DNA of 64,000 nt from Aphanomyces cochlioides (GCA_019828595.1 JAHQRK010000045.1:62001-126000); one strand, 5' to 3'. Positions 1 through 15,944 are shown, counted from the stretch's first letter. The notes: generated by a model from the sequence alone, not told the origin. Program-made: numbers and translations.

Positions 1-372
1 AATCAACACGCGAGAGTCCCAAGCATACCCCACAAACTGCATCTCGATGCCACTTTCTCTCCACGTTTGGTACCCACGTGCCACATGCATATCTCGACCC
101 CATCGAGACACCCACTCGCCACGTCTGGCATGTTTGAAAGGTGTCATGGTCAGGTGGTGGACGACCAAGCACCAACTTGGTCCGAAATCAACACGCGAGA
201 GTCCCAAGCATACCCCACAAACTGCATCTCGATGCCACTTTCTCTCCACGTTTGGTACCCACGTGCCACATGCATATCTCGACCCCATCGAGACACCCAC
301 TCGCCACGTCTGGCATGTTTGAAAGGTGTCATGGTCAGGTGGTGGACGACCAAGCACCAACTTGGTCCGAAA

Positions 373-1220
373 TCAACACGCGAGAGTCCCAAGCATACCC
401 CACAAACTGCATCTCGATGCCACTTTCTCTCCGTTTGGTACCCACGTGCCACATGCATATCTCGACCCCATCGAGACACCCACTCGCCACGTCTGGCATG
501 TTTGAAAGGTGTCATGGTCAGGTGGTGGACGACCAAGCACCAACTTGGTCCGAAATCAACACGCGAGAGTCCCAAGCATACCCCACAAACTGCATCTCGA
601 TGCCACTTTTTCTCCACTTGGTACCCACGTGCCACATGCATATCTCGACCCCATCGAGATACCCACTCGCCACGTCTGGCATGTTTGAAAGGTGTCATGG
701 TCAGGTGGTGGACGACCAAGCACCAACTTGGTCCGAAATCAACACGCGAGAGTCCCAAGCATACCCCACAAACTGCATCTCGATGCCACTTTCTCTCCAC
801 GTTTGGTACCCACGTGCCACATGCATATCTCGACCCCATCGAGACACCCACTCGCCACGTCTGGCATGTTTGAAAGGTGTCATGGTCAGGTGGTGGACGA
901 CCAAGCACCAACTTGGTCCGAAATCAACACGCGAGAGTCCCAAGCATACCCCACAAACTGCATCTCGATGCCACTTTCTCTCCACGTTTGGTACCCACGT
1001 GCCACATGCATATCTCGACCCCATCGAGACACCCACTCGCCACGTCTGGCATGTTTGAAAGGTGTCATGGTCAGGTGGTGGACGACCAAGCACCAACTTG
1101 GTCCGAAATCAACACGCGAGAGTCCCAAGCATACCCCACAAACTGCATCTCGATGCCACTTTTTCTCCACTTGGTACCCACGTGCCACATGCATATCTCG
1201 ACCCCATCGAGATACCCACT
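373..1220. repeat. 183-bp satellite variants, duplicated as a three-monomer block
   Basis: Monomers with 2-bp deletions occur near the left edge. One lacks 2 bp at about 431 (CTCCGTTTGG). Two others carry the same haplotype: TTTTTCTCCACTTGG and GAGATACCC in place of TTTCTCTCCACGTTTGG and GAGACACCC. These two begin their variant segments at 601 and 1154, exactly 553 bp apart, which is three monomers minus the 2-bp deletion. A multi-monomer block was therefore duplicated as a unit. Confidence 0.85.
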
Positions 1221-4200
1221 CGCCACGTCTGGCATGTTTGAAAGGTGTCATGGTCAGGTGGTGGACGACCAAGCACCAACTTGGTCCGAAATCAACACGC
1301 GAGAGTCCCAAGCATACCCCACAAACTGCATCTCGATGCCACTTTCTCTCCACGTTTGGTACCCACGTGCCACATGCATATCTCGACCCCATCGAGACAC
1401 CCACTCGCCACGTCTGGCATGTTTGAAAGGTGTCATGGTCAGGTGGTGGACGACCAAGCACCAACTTGGTCCGAAATCAACACGCGAGAGTCCCAAGCAT
1501 ACCCCACAAACTGCATCTCGATGCCACTTTCTCTCCACGTTTGGTACCCACGTGCCACATGCATATCTCGACCCCATCGAGACACCCACTCGCCACGTCT
1601 GGCATGTTTGAAAGGTGTCATGGTCAGGTGGTGGACGACCAAGCACCAACTTGGTCCGAAATCAACACGCGAGAGTCCCAAGCATACCCCACAAACTGCA
1701 TCTCGATGCCACTTTCTCTCCACGTTTGGTACCCACGTGCCACATGCATATCTCGACCCCATCGAGACACCCACTCGCCACGTCTGGCATGTTTGAAAGG
1801 TGTCATGGTCAGGTGGTGGACGACCAAGCACCAACTTGGTCCGAAATCAACACGCGAGAGTCCCAAGCATACCCCACAAACTGCATCTCGATGCCACTTT
1901 CTCTCCACGTTTGGTACCCACGTGCCACATGCATATCTCGACCCCATCGAGACACCCACTCGCCACGTCTGGCATGTTTGAAAGGTGTCATGGTCAGGTG
2001 GTGGACGACCAAGCACCAACTTGGTCCGAAATCAACACGCGAGAGTCCCAAGCATACCCCACAAACTGCATCTCGATGCCACTTTCTCTCCACGTTTGGT
2101 ACCCACGTGCCACATGCATATCTCGACCCCATCGAGACACCCACTCGCCACGTCTGGCATGTTTGAAAGGTGTCATGGTCAGGTGGTGGACGACCAAGCA
2201 CCAACTTGGTCCGAAATCAACACGCGAGAGTCCCAAGCATACCCCACAAACTGCATCTCGATGCCACTTTCTCTCCACGTTTGGTACCCACGTGCCACAT
2301 GCATATCTCGACCCCATCGAGACACCCACTCGCCACGTCTGGCATGTTTGAAAGGTGTCATGGTCAGGTGGTGGACGACCAAGCACCAACTTGGTCCGAA
2401 ATCAACACGCGAGAGTCCCAAGCATACCCCACAAACTGCATCTCGATGCCACTTTCTCTCCACGTTTGGTACCCACGTGCCACATGCATATCTCGACCCC
2501 ATCGAGACACCCACTCGCCACGTCTGGCATGTTTGAAAGGTGTCATGGTCAGGTGGTGGACGACCAAGCACCAACTTGGTCCGAAATCAACACGCGAGAG
2601 TCCCAAGCATACCCCACAAACTGCATCTCGATGCCACTTTCTCTCCACGTTTGGTACCCACGTGCCACATGCATATCTCGACCCCATCGAGACACCCACT
2701 CGCCACGTCTGGCATGTTTGAAAGGTGTCATGGTCAGGTGGTGGACGACCAAGCACCAACTTGGTCCGAAATCAACACGCGAGAGTCCCAAGCATACCCC
2801 ACAAACTGCATCTCGATGCCACTTTCTCTCCACGTTTGGTACCCACGTGCCACATGCATATCTCGACCCCATCGAGACACCCACTCGCCACGTCTGGCAT
2901 GTTTGAAAGGTGTCATGGTCAGGTGGTGGACGACCAAGCACCAACTTGGTCCGAAATCAACACGCGAGAGTCCCAAGCATACCCCACAAACTGCATCTCG
3001 ATGCCACTTTCTCTCCACGTTTGGTACCCACGTGCCACATGCATATCTCGACCCCATCGAGACACCCACTCGCCACGTCTGGCATGTTTGAAAGGTGTCA
3101 TGGTCAGGTGGTGGACGACCAAGCACCAACTTGGTCCGAAATCAACACGCGAGAGTCCCAAGCATACCCCACAAACTGCATCTCGATGCCACTTTCTCTC
3201 CACGTTTGGTACCCACGTGCCACATGCATATCTCGACCCCATCGAGACACCCACTCGCCACGTCTGGCATGTTTGAAAGGTGTCATGGTCAGGTGGTGGA
3301 CGACCAAGCACCAACTTGGTCCGAAATCAACACGCGAGAGTCCCAAGCATACCCCACAAACTGCATCTCGATGCCACTTTCTCTCCACGTTTGGTACCCA
3401 CGTGCCACATGCATATCTCGACCCCATCGAGACACCCACTCGCCACGTCTGGCATGTTTGAAAGGTGTCATGGTCAGGTGGTGGACGACCAAGCACCAAC
3501 TTGGTCCGAAATCAACACGCGAGAGTCCCAAGCATACCCCACAAACTGCATCTCGATGCCACTTTCTCTCCACGTTTGGTACCCACGTGCCACATGCATA
3601 TCTCGACCCCATCGAGACACCCACTCGCCACGTCTGGCATGTTTGAAAGGTGTCATGGTCAGGTGGTGGACGACCAAGCACCAACTTGGTCCGAAATCAA
3701 CACGCGAGAGTCCCAAGCATACCCCACAAACTGCATCTCGATGCCACTTTCTCTCCACGTTTGGTACCCACGTGCCACATGCATATCTCGACCCCATCGA
3801 GACACCCACTCGCCACGTCTGGCATGTTTGAAAGGTGTCATGGTCAGGTGGTGGACGACCAAGCACCAACTTGGTCCGAAATCAACACGCGAGAGTCCCA
3901 AGCATACCCCACAAACTGCATCTCGATGCCACTTTCTCTCCACGTTTGGTACCCACGTGCCACATGCATATCTCGACCCCATCGAGACACCCACTCGCCA
4001 CGTCTGGCATGTTTGAAAGGTGTCATGGTCAGGTGGTGGACGACCAAGCACCAACTTGGTCCGAAATCAACACGCGAGAGTCCCAAGCATACCCCACAAA
4101 CTGCATCTCGATGCCACTTTCTCTCCACGTTTGGTACCCACGTGCCACATGCATATCTCGACCCCATCGAGACACCCACTCGCCACGTCTGGCATGTTTG

Positions 4201-7200
4201 AAAGGTGTCATGGTCAGGTGGTGGACGACCAAGCACCAACTTGGTCCGAAATCAACACGCGAGAGTCCCAAGCATACCCCACAAACTGCATCTCGATGCC
4301 ACTTTCTCTCCACGTTTGGTACCCACGTGCCACATGCATATCTCGACCCCATCGAGACACCCACTCGCCACGTCTGGCATGTTTGAAAGGTGTCATGGTC
4401 AGGTGGTGGACGACCAAGCACCAACTTGGTCCGAAATCAACACGCGAGAGTCCCAAGCATACCCCACAAACTGCATCTCGATGCCACTTTCTCTCCACGT
4501 TTGGTACCCACGTGCCACATGCATATCTCGACCCCATCGAGACACCCACTCGCCACGTCTGGCATGTTTGAAAGGTGTCATGGTCAGGTGGTGGACGACC
4601 AAGCACCAACTTGGTCCGAAATCAACACGCGAGAGTCCCAAGCATACCCCACAAACTGCATCTCGATGCCACTTTCTCTCCACGTTTGGTACCCACGTGC
4701 CACATGCATATCTCGACCCCATCGAGACACCCACTCGCCACGTCTGGCATGTTTGAAAGGTGTCATGGTCAGGTGGTGGACGACCAAGCACCAACTTGGT
4801 CCGAAATCAACACGCGAGAGTCCCAAGCATACCCCACAAACTGCATCTCGATGCCACTTTCTCTCCACGTTTGGTACCCACGTGCCACATGCATATCTCG
4901 ACCCCATCGAGACACCCACTCGCCACGTCTGGCATGTTTGAAAGGTGTCATGGTCAGGTGGTGGACGACCAAGCACCAACTTGGTCCGAAATCAACACGC
5001 GAGAGTCCCAAGCATACCCCACAAACTGCATCTCGATGCCACTTTCTCTCCACGTTTGGTACCCACGTGCCACATGCATATCTCGACCCCATCGAGACAC
5101 CCACTCGCCACGTCTGGCATGTTTGAAAGGTGTCATGGTCAGGTGGTGGACGACCAAGCACCAACTTGGTCCGAAATCAACACGCGAGAGTCCCAAGCAT
5201 ACCCCACAAACTGCATCTCGATGCCACTTTCTCTCCACGTTTGGTACCCACGTGCCACATGCATATCTCGACCCCATCGAGACACCCACTCGCCACGTCT
5301 GGCATGTTTGAAAGGTGTCATGGTCAGGTGGTGGACGACCAAGCACCAACTTGGTCCGAAATCAACACGCGAGAGTCCCAAGCATACCCCACAAACTGCA
5401 TCTCGATGCCACTTTCTCTCCACGTTTGGGACCCACGTGCCACATGCATATCTCGACCCCATCGAGACACCCACTCGCCACGTCTGGCATGTTTGAAAGG
5501 TGTCATGGTCAGGTGGTGGACGACCAAGCACCAACTTGGTCCGAAATCAACACGCGAGAGTCCCAAGCATACCCCACAAACTGCATCTCGATGCCACTTT
5601 CTCTCCACGTTTGGTACCCACGTGCCACATGCATATCTCGACCCCATCGAGACACCCACTCGCCACGTCTGGCATGTTTGAAAGGTGTCATGGTCAGGTG
5701 GTGGACGACCAAGCACCAACTTGGTCCGAAATCAACACGCGAGAGTCCCAAGCATACCCCACAAACTGCATCTCGATGCCACTTTCTCTCCACGTTTGGT
5801 ACCCACGTGCCACATGCATATCTCGACCCCATCGAGACACCCACTCGCCACGTCTGGCATGTTTGAAAGGTGTCATGGTCAGGTGGTGGACGACCAAGCA
5901 CCAACTTGGTCCGAAATCAACACGCGAGAGTCCCAAGCATACCCCACAAACTGCATCTCGATGCCACTTTCTCTCCACGTTTGGTACCCACGTGCCACAT
6001 GCATATCTCGACCCCATCGAGACACCCACTCGCCACGTCTGGCATGTTTGAAAGGTGTCATGGTCAGGTGGTGGACGACCAAGCACCAACTTGGTCCGAA
6101 ATCAACACGCGAGAGTCCCAAGCATACCCCACAAACTGCATCTCGATGCCACTTTCTCTCCACGTTTGGTACCCACGTGCCACATGCATATCTCGACCCC
6201 ATCGAGACACCCACTCGCCACGTCTGGCATGTTTGAAAGGTGTCATGGTCAGGTGGTGGACGACCAAGCACCAACTTGGTCCGAAATCAACACGCGAGAG
6301 TCCCAAGCATACCCCACAAACTGCATCTCGATGCCACTTTCTCTCCACGTTTGGTACCCACGTGCCACATGCATATCTCGACCCCATCGAGACACCCACT
6401 CGCCACGTCTGGCATGTTTGAAAGGTGTCATGGTCAGGTGGTGGACGACCAAGCACCAACTTGGTCCGAAATCAACACGCGAGAGTCCCAAGCATACCCC
6501 ACAAACTGCATCTCGATGCCACTTTCTCTCCACGTTTGGTACCCACGTGCCACATGCATATCTCGACCCCATCGAGACACCCACTCGCCACGTCTGGCAT
6601 GTTTGAAAGGTGTCATGGTCAGGTGGTGGACGACCAAGCACCAACTTGGTCCGAAATCAACACGCGAGAGTCCCAAGCATACCCCACAAACTGCATCTCG
6701 ATGCCACTTTCTCTCCACGTTTGGTACCCACGTGCCACATGCATATCTCGACCCCATCGAGACACCCACTCGCCACGTCTGGCATGTTTGAAAGGTGTCA
6801 TGGTCAGGTGGTGGACGACCAAGCACCAACTTGGTCCGAAATCAACACGCGAGAGTCCCAAGCATACCCCACAAACTGCATCTCGATGCCACTTTCTCTC
6901 CACGTTTGGTACCCACGTGCCACATGCATATCTCGACCCCATCGAGACACCCACTCGCCACGTCTGGCATGTTTGAAAGGTGTCATGGTCAGGTGGTGGA
7001 CGACCAAGCACCAACTTGGTCCGAAATCAACACGCGAGAGTCCCAAGCATACCCCACAAACTGCATCTCGATGCCACTTTCTCTCCACGTTTGGTACCCA
7101 CGTGCCACATGCATATCTCGACCCCATCGAGACACCCACTCGCCACGTCTGGCATGTTTGAAAGGTGTCATGGTCAGGTGGTGGACGACCAAGCACCAAC

Positions 7201-10200
7201 TTGGTCCGAAATCAACACGCGAGAGTCCCAAGCATACCCCACAAACTGCATCTCGATGCCACTTTCTCTCCACGTTTGGTACCCACGTGCCACATGCATA
7301 TCTCGACCCCATCGAGACACCCACTCGCCACGTCTGGCATGTTTGAAAGGTGTCATGGTCAGGTGGTGGACGACCAAGCACCAACTTGGTCCGAAATCAA
7401 CACGCGAGAGTCCCAAGCATACCCCACAAACTGCATCTCGATGCCACTTTCTCTCCACGTTTGGTACCCACGTGCCACATGCATATCTCGACCCCATCGA
7501 GACACCCACTCGCCACGTCTGGCATGTTTGAAAGGTGTCATGGTCAGGTGGTGGACGACCAAGCACCAACTTGGTCCGAAATCAACACGCGAGAGTCCCA
7601 AGCATACCCCACAAACTGCATCTCGATGCCACTTTCTCTCCACGTTTGGTACCCACGTGCCACATGCATATCTCGACCCCATCGAGACACCCACTCGCCA
7701 CGTCTGGCATGTTTGAAAGGTGTCATGGTCAGGTGGTGGACGACCAAGCACCAACTTGGTCCGAAATCAACACGCGAGAGTCCCAAGCATACCCCACAAA
7801 CTGCATCTCGATGCCACTTTCTCTCCACGTTTGGTACCCACGTGCCACATGCATATCTCGACCCCATCGAGACACCCACTCGCCACGTCTGGCATGTTTG
7901 AAAGGTGTCATGGTCAGGTGGTGGACGACCAAGCACCAACTTGGTCCGAAATCAACACGCGAGAGTCCCAAGCATACCCCACAAACTGCATCTCGATGCC
8001 ACTTTCTCTCCACGTTTGGTACCCACGTGCCACATGCATATCTCGACCCCATCGAGACACCCACTCGCCACGTCTGGCATGTTTGAAAGGTGTCATGGTC
8101 AGGTGGTGGACGACCAAGCACCAACTTGGTCCGAAATCAACACGCGAGAGTCCCAAGCATACCCCACAAACTGCATCTCGATGCCACTTTCTCTCCACGT
8201 TTGGTACCCACGTGCCACATGCATATCTCGACCCCATCGAGACACCCACTCGCCACGTCTGGCATGTTTGAAAGGTGTCATGGTCAGGTGGTGGACGACC
8301 AAGCACCAACTTGGTCCGAAATCAACACGCGAGAGTCCCAAGCATACCCCACAAACTGCATCTCGATGCCACTTTCTCTCCACGTTTGGTACCCACGTGC
8401 CACATGCATATCTCGACCCCATCGAGACACCCACTCGCCACGTCTGGCATGTTTGAAAGGTGTCATGGTCAGGTGGTGGACGACCAAGCACCAACTTGGT
8501 CCGAAATCAACACGCGAGAGTCCCAAGCATACCCCACAAACTGCATCTCGATGCCACTTTCTCTCCACGTTTGGTACCCACGTGCCACATGCATATCTCG
8601 ACCCCATCGAGACACCCACTCGCCACGTCTGGCATGTTTGAAAGGTGTCATGGTCAGGTGGTGGACGACCAAGCACCAACTTGGTCCGAAATCAACACGC
8701 GAGAGTCCCAAGCATACCCCACAAACTGCATCTCGATGCCACTTTCTCTCCACGTTTGGTACCCACGTGCCACATGCATATCTCGACCCCATCGAGACAC
8801 CCACTCGCCACGTCTGGCATGTTTGAAAGGTGTCATGGTCAGGTGGTGGACGACCAAGCACCAACTTGGTCCGAAATCAACACGCGAGAGTCCCAAGCAT
8901 ACCCCACAAACTGCATCTCGATGCCACTTTCTCTCCACGTTTGGTACCCACGTGCCACATGCATATCTCGACCCCATCGAGACACCCACTCGCCACGTCT
9001 GGCATGTTTGAAAGGTGTCATGGTCAGGTGGTGGACGACCAAGCACCAACTTGGTCCGAAATCAACACGCGAGAGTCCCAAGCATACCCCACAAACTGCA
9101 TCTCGATGCCACTTTCTCTCCACGTTTGGTACCCACGTGCCACATGCATATCTCGACCCCATCGAGACACCCACTCGCCACGTCTGGCATGTTTGAAAGG
9201 TGTCATGGTCAGGTGGTGGACGACCAAGCACCAACTTGGTCCGAAATCAACACGCGAGAGTCCCAAGCATACCCCACAAACTGCATCTCGATGCCACTTT
9301 CTCTCCACGTTTGGTACCCACGTGCCACATGCATATCTCGACCCCATCGAGACACCCACTCGCCACGTCTGGCATGTTTGAAAGGTGTCATGGTCAGGTG
9401 GTGGACGACCAAGCACCAACTTGGTCCGAAATCAACACGCGAGAGTCCCAAGCATACCCCACAAACTGCATCTCGATGCCACTTTCTCTCCACGTTTGGT
9501 ACCCACGTGCCACATGCATATCTCGACCCCATCGAGACACCCACTCGCCACGTCTGGCATGTTTGAAAGGTGTCATGGTCAGGTGGTGGACGACCAAGCA
9601 CCAACTTGGTCCGAAATCAACACGCGAGAGTCCCAAGCATACCCCACAAACTGCATCTCGATGCCACTTTCTCTCCACGTTTGGTACCCACGTGCCACAT
9701 GCATATCTCGACCCCATCGAGACACCCACTCGCCACGTCTGGCATGTTTGAAAGGTGTCATGGTCAGGTGGTGGACGACCAAGCACCAACTTGGTCCGAA
9801 ATCAACACGCGAGAGTCCCAAGCATACCCCACAAACTGCATCTCGATGCCACTTTCTCTCCACGTTTGGTACCCACGTGCCACATGCATATCTCGACCCC
9901 ATCGAGACACCCACTCGCCACGTCTGGCATGTTTGAAAGGTGTCATGGTCAGGTGGTGGACGACCAAGCACCAACTTGGTCCGAAATCAACACGCGAGAG
10001 TCCCAAGCATACCCCACAAACTGCATCTCGATGCCACTTTCTCTCCACGTTTGGTACCCACGTGCCACATGCATATCTCGACCCCATCGAGACACCCACT
10101 CGCCACGTCTGGCATGTTTGAAAGGTGTCATGGTCAGGTGGTGGACGACCAAGCACCAACTTGGTCCGAAATCAACACGCGAGAGTCCCAAGCATACCCC

Positions 10201-10864
10201 ACAAACTGCATCTCGATGCCACTTTCTCTCCACGTTTGGTACCCACGTGCCACATGCATATCTCGACCCCATCGAGACACCCACTCGCCACGTCTGGCAT
10301 GTTTGAAAGGTGTCATGGTCAGGTGGTGGACGACCAAGCACCAACTTGGTCCGAAATCAACACGCGAGAGTCCCAAGCATACCCCACAAACTGCATCTCG
10401 ATGCCACTTTCTCTCCACGTTTGGTACCCACGTGCCACATGCATATCTCGACCCCATCGAGACACCCACTCGCCACGTCTGGCATGTTTGAAAGGTGTCA
10501 TGGTCAGGTGGTGGACGACCAAGCACCAACTTGGTCCGAAATCAACACGCGAGAGTCCCAAGCATACCCCACAAACTGCATCTCGATGCCACTTTCTCTC
10601 CACGTTTGGTACCCACGTGCCACATGCATATCTCGACCCCATCGAGACACCCACTCGCCACGTCTGGCATGTTTGAAAGGTGTCATGGTCAGGTGGTGGA
10701 CGACCAAGCACCAACTTGGTCCGAAATCAACACGCGAGAGTCCCAAGCATACCCCACAAACTGCATCTCGATGCCACTTTCTCTCCACGTTTGGTACCCA
10801 CGTGCCACATGCATATCTCGACCCCATCGAGACACCCACTCGCCACGTCTGGCATGTTTGAAAG

Positions 10865-11115
10865 GTGTCATGGTCAGGTGGTGGACGACCAAGCACCAAC
10901 TTGGTCAACTTGGTCCGAAATCAACACGCGAGAGTCCCAAGCATACCCCACAAACTGCATCTCGATGCCACTTTCTCTCCACGTTTGGTACCCACGTGCC
11001 ACATGCATATCTCGACCCCATCGAGACACCCACTCGCCACGTCTGGCATGTTTGAAAGGTGTCATGGTCAGGTGGTGGACGACCAAGCACCAACTTGGTC
11101 AACTTGGTCCGAAGT
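10865..11115. repeat. 194-bp satellite variants with a duplicated 9-mer
   Basis: Two consecutive monomers carry a tandem 9-bp duplication, AACTTGGTC, around 10902-10912 and again near 11096-11106. Their length is 194 bp. The duplication adds a second right arm to the GACCAAG/CTTGGTC hairpin. The second copy also has AAGTCAAC in place of AAATCAAC. They mark the change from the homogeneous left part to the more variable right part of the array. Confidence 0.9.
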
Positions 11116-11600
11116 CAACACGCGAGAGTCCCAAGCATACCCCACAAACTGCATCTCGATGCCACTTTCTCTCCACGTTTGGTACCCACGTGCCACATGC
11201 ATATCTTGACCCCATCGAGACACCCACTCGCCACGTCTGGCATGTTTGAAAGGTGTCATGGTCAGGTGGTGGACGACCAAGCACCAACTTGGTCCGAAAT
11301 CAACACGCGAGAGTCCCAAGCATACCCCACAAACTGCATCTCGATGCCACTTTCTCTCCACGTTTGGTACCCACGTGCCACATGCATATCTCGACCCCAT
11401 CGAGACACCCACTCGCCACGTCTGGCATGTTTGAAAGGTGTCATGGTCAGGTGGTGGACGACCAAGCACCAACTTGGTCCGAAATCAACACGCGAGAGTC
11501 CCAAGCATACCCCACAAACTGCATCTCGATGCCACTTTCTCTCCACGTTTGGCACCCACGTGCCACATGCATATCTCGACCCCATCGAGACACCCACTCG

Positions 11601-11689
11601 CCACAAACTGCATCTCGATGCCACTTTCTCTCCACGTTTGGTACCCACGTGCCACATGCATATCTCGACCCCATCGAGACACCCACTCG
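11601..11689. repeat. Isolated 89-bp short satellite unit
   Basis: Monomer positions 123-185 plus 1-33 of the next monomer (96 bp) are missing, and the junction reads CTCGCCACAAACTG. The four bases CCAC are present at both ends of the lost segment, so deletion at short direct repeats explains it. The neighbouring monomer also has GGCACC in place of GGTACC at about 11553. Confidence 0.9.
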
Positions 11690-14600
11690 CCACGTCTGGC
11701 ATGTTTGAAAGGTGTCATGGTCAGGTGGTGGACGACCAAGCACCAACTTGGTCCGAAATCAACACGCGAGAGTCCCAAGCATACCCCACAAACTGCATCT
11801 CGATGCCACTTTCTCTCCACGTTTGGTACCCACGTGCCACATGCATATCTCGACCCCATCGAGACACCCACTCGCCACGTCTGGCATGTTTGAAAGGTGT
11901 CATGGTCAGGTGGTGGACGACCAAGCACCAACTTGGTCCGAAATCAACACGCGAGAGTCCCAAGCATACCCCACAAACTGCTTCTCGATGCCACTTTCTC
12001 TCCACGTTTGGTACCCACGTGCCACATGCATATCTCGACCCCATCGAGACACCCACTCGCCACGTCTGGCATGTTTGAAAGGTGTCATGGTCAGGTGGTG
12101 GACGACCAAGCACCAACTTGGTCCGAAATCAACACGCGAGAGTCCCAAGCATACCCCACAAACTGCATCTCGATGCCACTTTCTCTCCACGTTTGGTACC
12201 CACGTGCCACATGCATATCTCGACCCCATCGAGACACCCACTCGCCACGTCTGGCATGTTTGAAAGGTGTCATGGTCAGGTGGTGGACGACCAAGCACCA
12301 ACTTGGTCCGAAATCAACACGCGAGAGTCCCAAGCATACCCCACAAACTGCATCTCGATGCCACTTTCTCTCCACGTTTGGTACCCACGTGCCACATGCA
12401 TATCTCGACCCCATCGAGACACCCACTCGCCACGTCTGGCATGTTTGAAAGGTGTCATGGTCAGGTGGTGGACGACCAAGCACCAACTTGGTCCGAAATC
12501 AACACGCGAGAGTCCCAAGCATACCCCACAAACTGCATCTCGATGCCACTTTCTCTCCACGTTTGGTACCCACGTGCCACATGCATATCTCGACCCCATC
12601 GAGACACCCACTCGCCACGTCTGGCATGTTTGAAAGGTGTCATGGTCAGGTGGTGGACGACCAAGCACCAACTTGGTCCGAAATCAACACGCGAGAGTCC
12701 CAAGCATACCCCACAAACTGCATCTCGATGCCATTTTCTCTCCACGTTTGGTACCCACGTGCCACATGCATATCTCGACCCCATCGAGACACCCACTCGC
12801 CACGTCTGGCATGTTTGAAAGGTGTCATGGTCAGGTGGTGGACGACCAAGCACCAACTTGGTCCGAAATCAACACGCGAGAGTCCCAAGCATACCCCACA
12901 AACTGCATCTCGATGCCACTTTCTCTCCACGTTTGGTACCCACGTGCCACATGCATATCTCGACCCCATCGAGACACCCACTCGCCACGTCTGGCATGTT
13001 TGAAAGGTGTCATGGTCAGGTGGTGGACGACCAAGCACCAACTTGGTCCGAAATCAACACGCGAGAGTCCCAAGCATACCCCACAAACTGCATCTCGATG
13101 CCACTTTCTCTCCACGTTTGGTACCCACGTGCCACATGCATATCTCGACCCCATCGAGACACCCACTCGCCACGTCTGGCATGTTTGAAAGGTGTCATGG
13201 TCAGGTGGTGGACGACCAAGCACCAACTTGGTCCGAAATCAACACGCGAGAGTCCCAAGCATACCCCACAAACTGCATCTCGATGCCACTTTCTCTCCAC
13301 GTTTGGTACCCACGTGCCACATGCATATCTCGACCCCATCGAGACACCCACTCGCCACGTCTGGCATGTTTGAAAGGTGTCATGGTCAGGTGGTGGACGA
13401 CCAAGCACCAACTTGGTCCGAAATCAACACGCGAGAGTCCCAAGCATACCCCACAAACTGCATCTCGATGCCACTTTCTCTCCACGTTTGGTACCCACGT
13501 GCCACATGCATATCTCGACCCCATCGAGACACCCACTCGCCACGTCTGGCATGTTTGAAAGGTGTCATGGTCAGGTGGTGGACGACCAAGCACCAACTTG
13601 GTCCGAAATCAACACGCGAGAGTCCCAAGCATACCCCACAAACTGCATCTCGATGCCACTTTCTCTCCACGTTTGGTACCCACGTGCCACATGCATATCT
13701 CGACCCCATCGAGACACCCACTCGCCACGTCTGGCATGTTTGAAAGGTGTCATGGTCAGGTGGTGGACGACCAAGCACCAACTTGGTCCGAAATCAACAC
13801 GCGAGAGTCCCAAGCATACCCCACAAACTGCATCTCGATGCCACTTTCTCTCCACGTTTGGTACCCACGTGCCACATGCATATCTCGACCCCATCGAGAC
13901 ACCCACTCGCCACGTCTGGCATGTTTGAAAGGTGTCATGGTCAGGTGGTGGACGACCAAGCACCAACTTGGTCCGAAATCAACACGCGAGAGTCCCAAGC
14001 ATACCCCACAAACTGCATCTCGATGCCACTTTCTCTCCACGTTTGGTACCCACGTGCCACATGCATATCTCGACCCCATCGAGACACCCACTCGCCACGT
14101 CTGGCATGTTTGAAAGGTGTCATGGTCAGGTGGTGGACGACCAAGCACCAACTTGGTCCGAAATCAACACGCGAGAGTCCCAAGCATACCCCACAAACTG
14201 CATCTCGATGCCACTTTCTCTCCACGTTTGGTACCCACGTGCCACATGCATATCTCGACCCCATCGAGACACCCACTCGCCACGTCTGGCATGTTTGAAA
14301 GGTGTCATGGTCAGGTGGTGGACGACCAAGCACCAACTTGGTCCGAAATCAACACGCGAGAGTCCCAAGCATACCCCACAAACTGCATCTCGATGCCACT
14401 TTCTCTCCACGTTTGGTACCCACGTGCCACATGCATATCTCGACCCCATCGAGACACCCACTCGCCACGTCTGGCATGTTTGAAAGGTGTCATGGTCAGG
14501 TGGTGGACGACCAAGCACCAACTTGGTCCGAAATCAACACGCGAGAGTCCCAAGCATACCCCACAAACTGCATCTCGATGCCACTTTCTCTCCACGTTTG

Positions 14601-15944
14601 GTACCCACGTGCCACATGCATATCTCGACCCCATCGAGACACCCACTCGCCACGTCTGGCATGTTTGAAAGGTGTCATGGTCAGGTGGTGGACGACCAAG
14701 CACCAACTTGGTCCGAAATCAACACGCGAGAGTCCCAAGCATACCCCACAAACTGCATCTCGATGCCACTTTCTCTCCACGTTTGGTACCCACGTGCCAC
14801 ATGCATATCTCGACCCCATCGAGACACCCACTCGCCACGTCTGGCATGTTTGAAAGGTGTCATGGTCAGGTGGTGGACGACCAAGCACCAACTTGGTCCG
14901 AAATCAACACGCGAGAGTCCCAAGCATACCCCACAAACTGCATCTCGATGCCACTTTCTCTCCACGTTTGGTACCCACGTGCCACATGCATATCTCGACC
15001 CCATCGAGACACCCACTCGCCACGTCTGGCATGTTTGAAAGGTGTCATGGTCAGGTGGTGGACGACCAAGCACCAACTTGGTCCGAAATCAACACGCGAG
15101 AGTCCCAAGCATACCCCACAAACTGCATCTCGATGCCACTTTCTCTCCACGTTTGGTACCCACGTGCCACATGCATATCTCGACCCCATCGAGACACCCA
15201 CTCGCCACGTCTGGCATGTTTGAAAGGTGTCATGGTCAGGTGGTGGACGACCAAGCACCAACTTGGTCCGAAATCAACACGCGAGAGTCCCAAGCATACC
15301 CCACAAACTGCATCTCGATGCCACTTTCTCTCCACGTTTGGTACCCACGTGCCACATGCATATCTCGACCCCATCGAGACACCCACTCGCCACGTCTGGC
15401 ATGTTTGAAAGGTGTCATGGTCAGGTGGTGGACGACCAAGCACCAACTTGGTCCGAAATCAACACGCGAGAGTCCCAAGCATACCCCACAAACTGCATCT
15501 CGATGCCACTTTCTCTCCACGTTTGGTACCCACGTGCCACATGCATATCTCGACCCCATCGAGACACCCACTCGCCACGTCTGGCATGTTTGAAAGGTGT
15601 CATGGTCAGGTGGTGGACGACCAAGCACCAACTTGGTCCGAAATCAACACGCGAGAGTCCCAAGCATACCCCACAAACTGCATCTCGATGCCACTTTCTC
15701 TCCACGTTTGGTACCCACGTGCCACATGCATATCTCGACCCCATCGAGACACCCACTCGCCACGTCTGGCATGTTTGAAAGGTGTCATGGTCAGGTGGTG
15801 GACGACCAAGCACCAACTTGGTCCGAAATCAACACGCGAGAGTCCCAAGCATACCCCACAAACTGCATCTCGATGCCACTTTCTCTCCACGTTTGGTACC
15901 CACGTGCCACATGCATATCTCGACCCCATCGAGACACCCACTCG

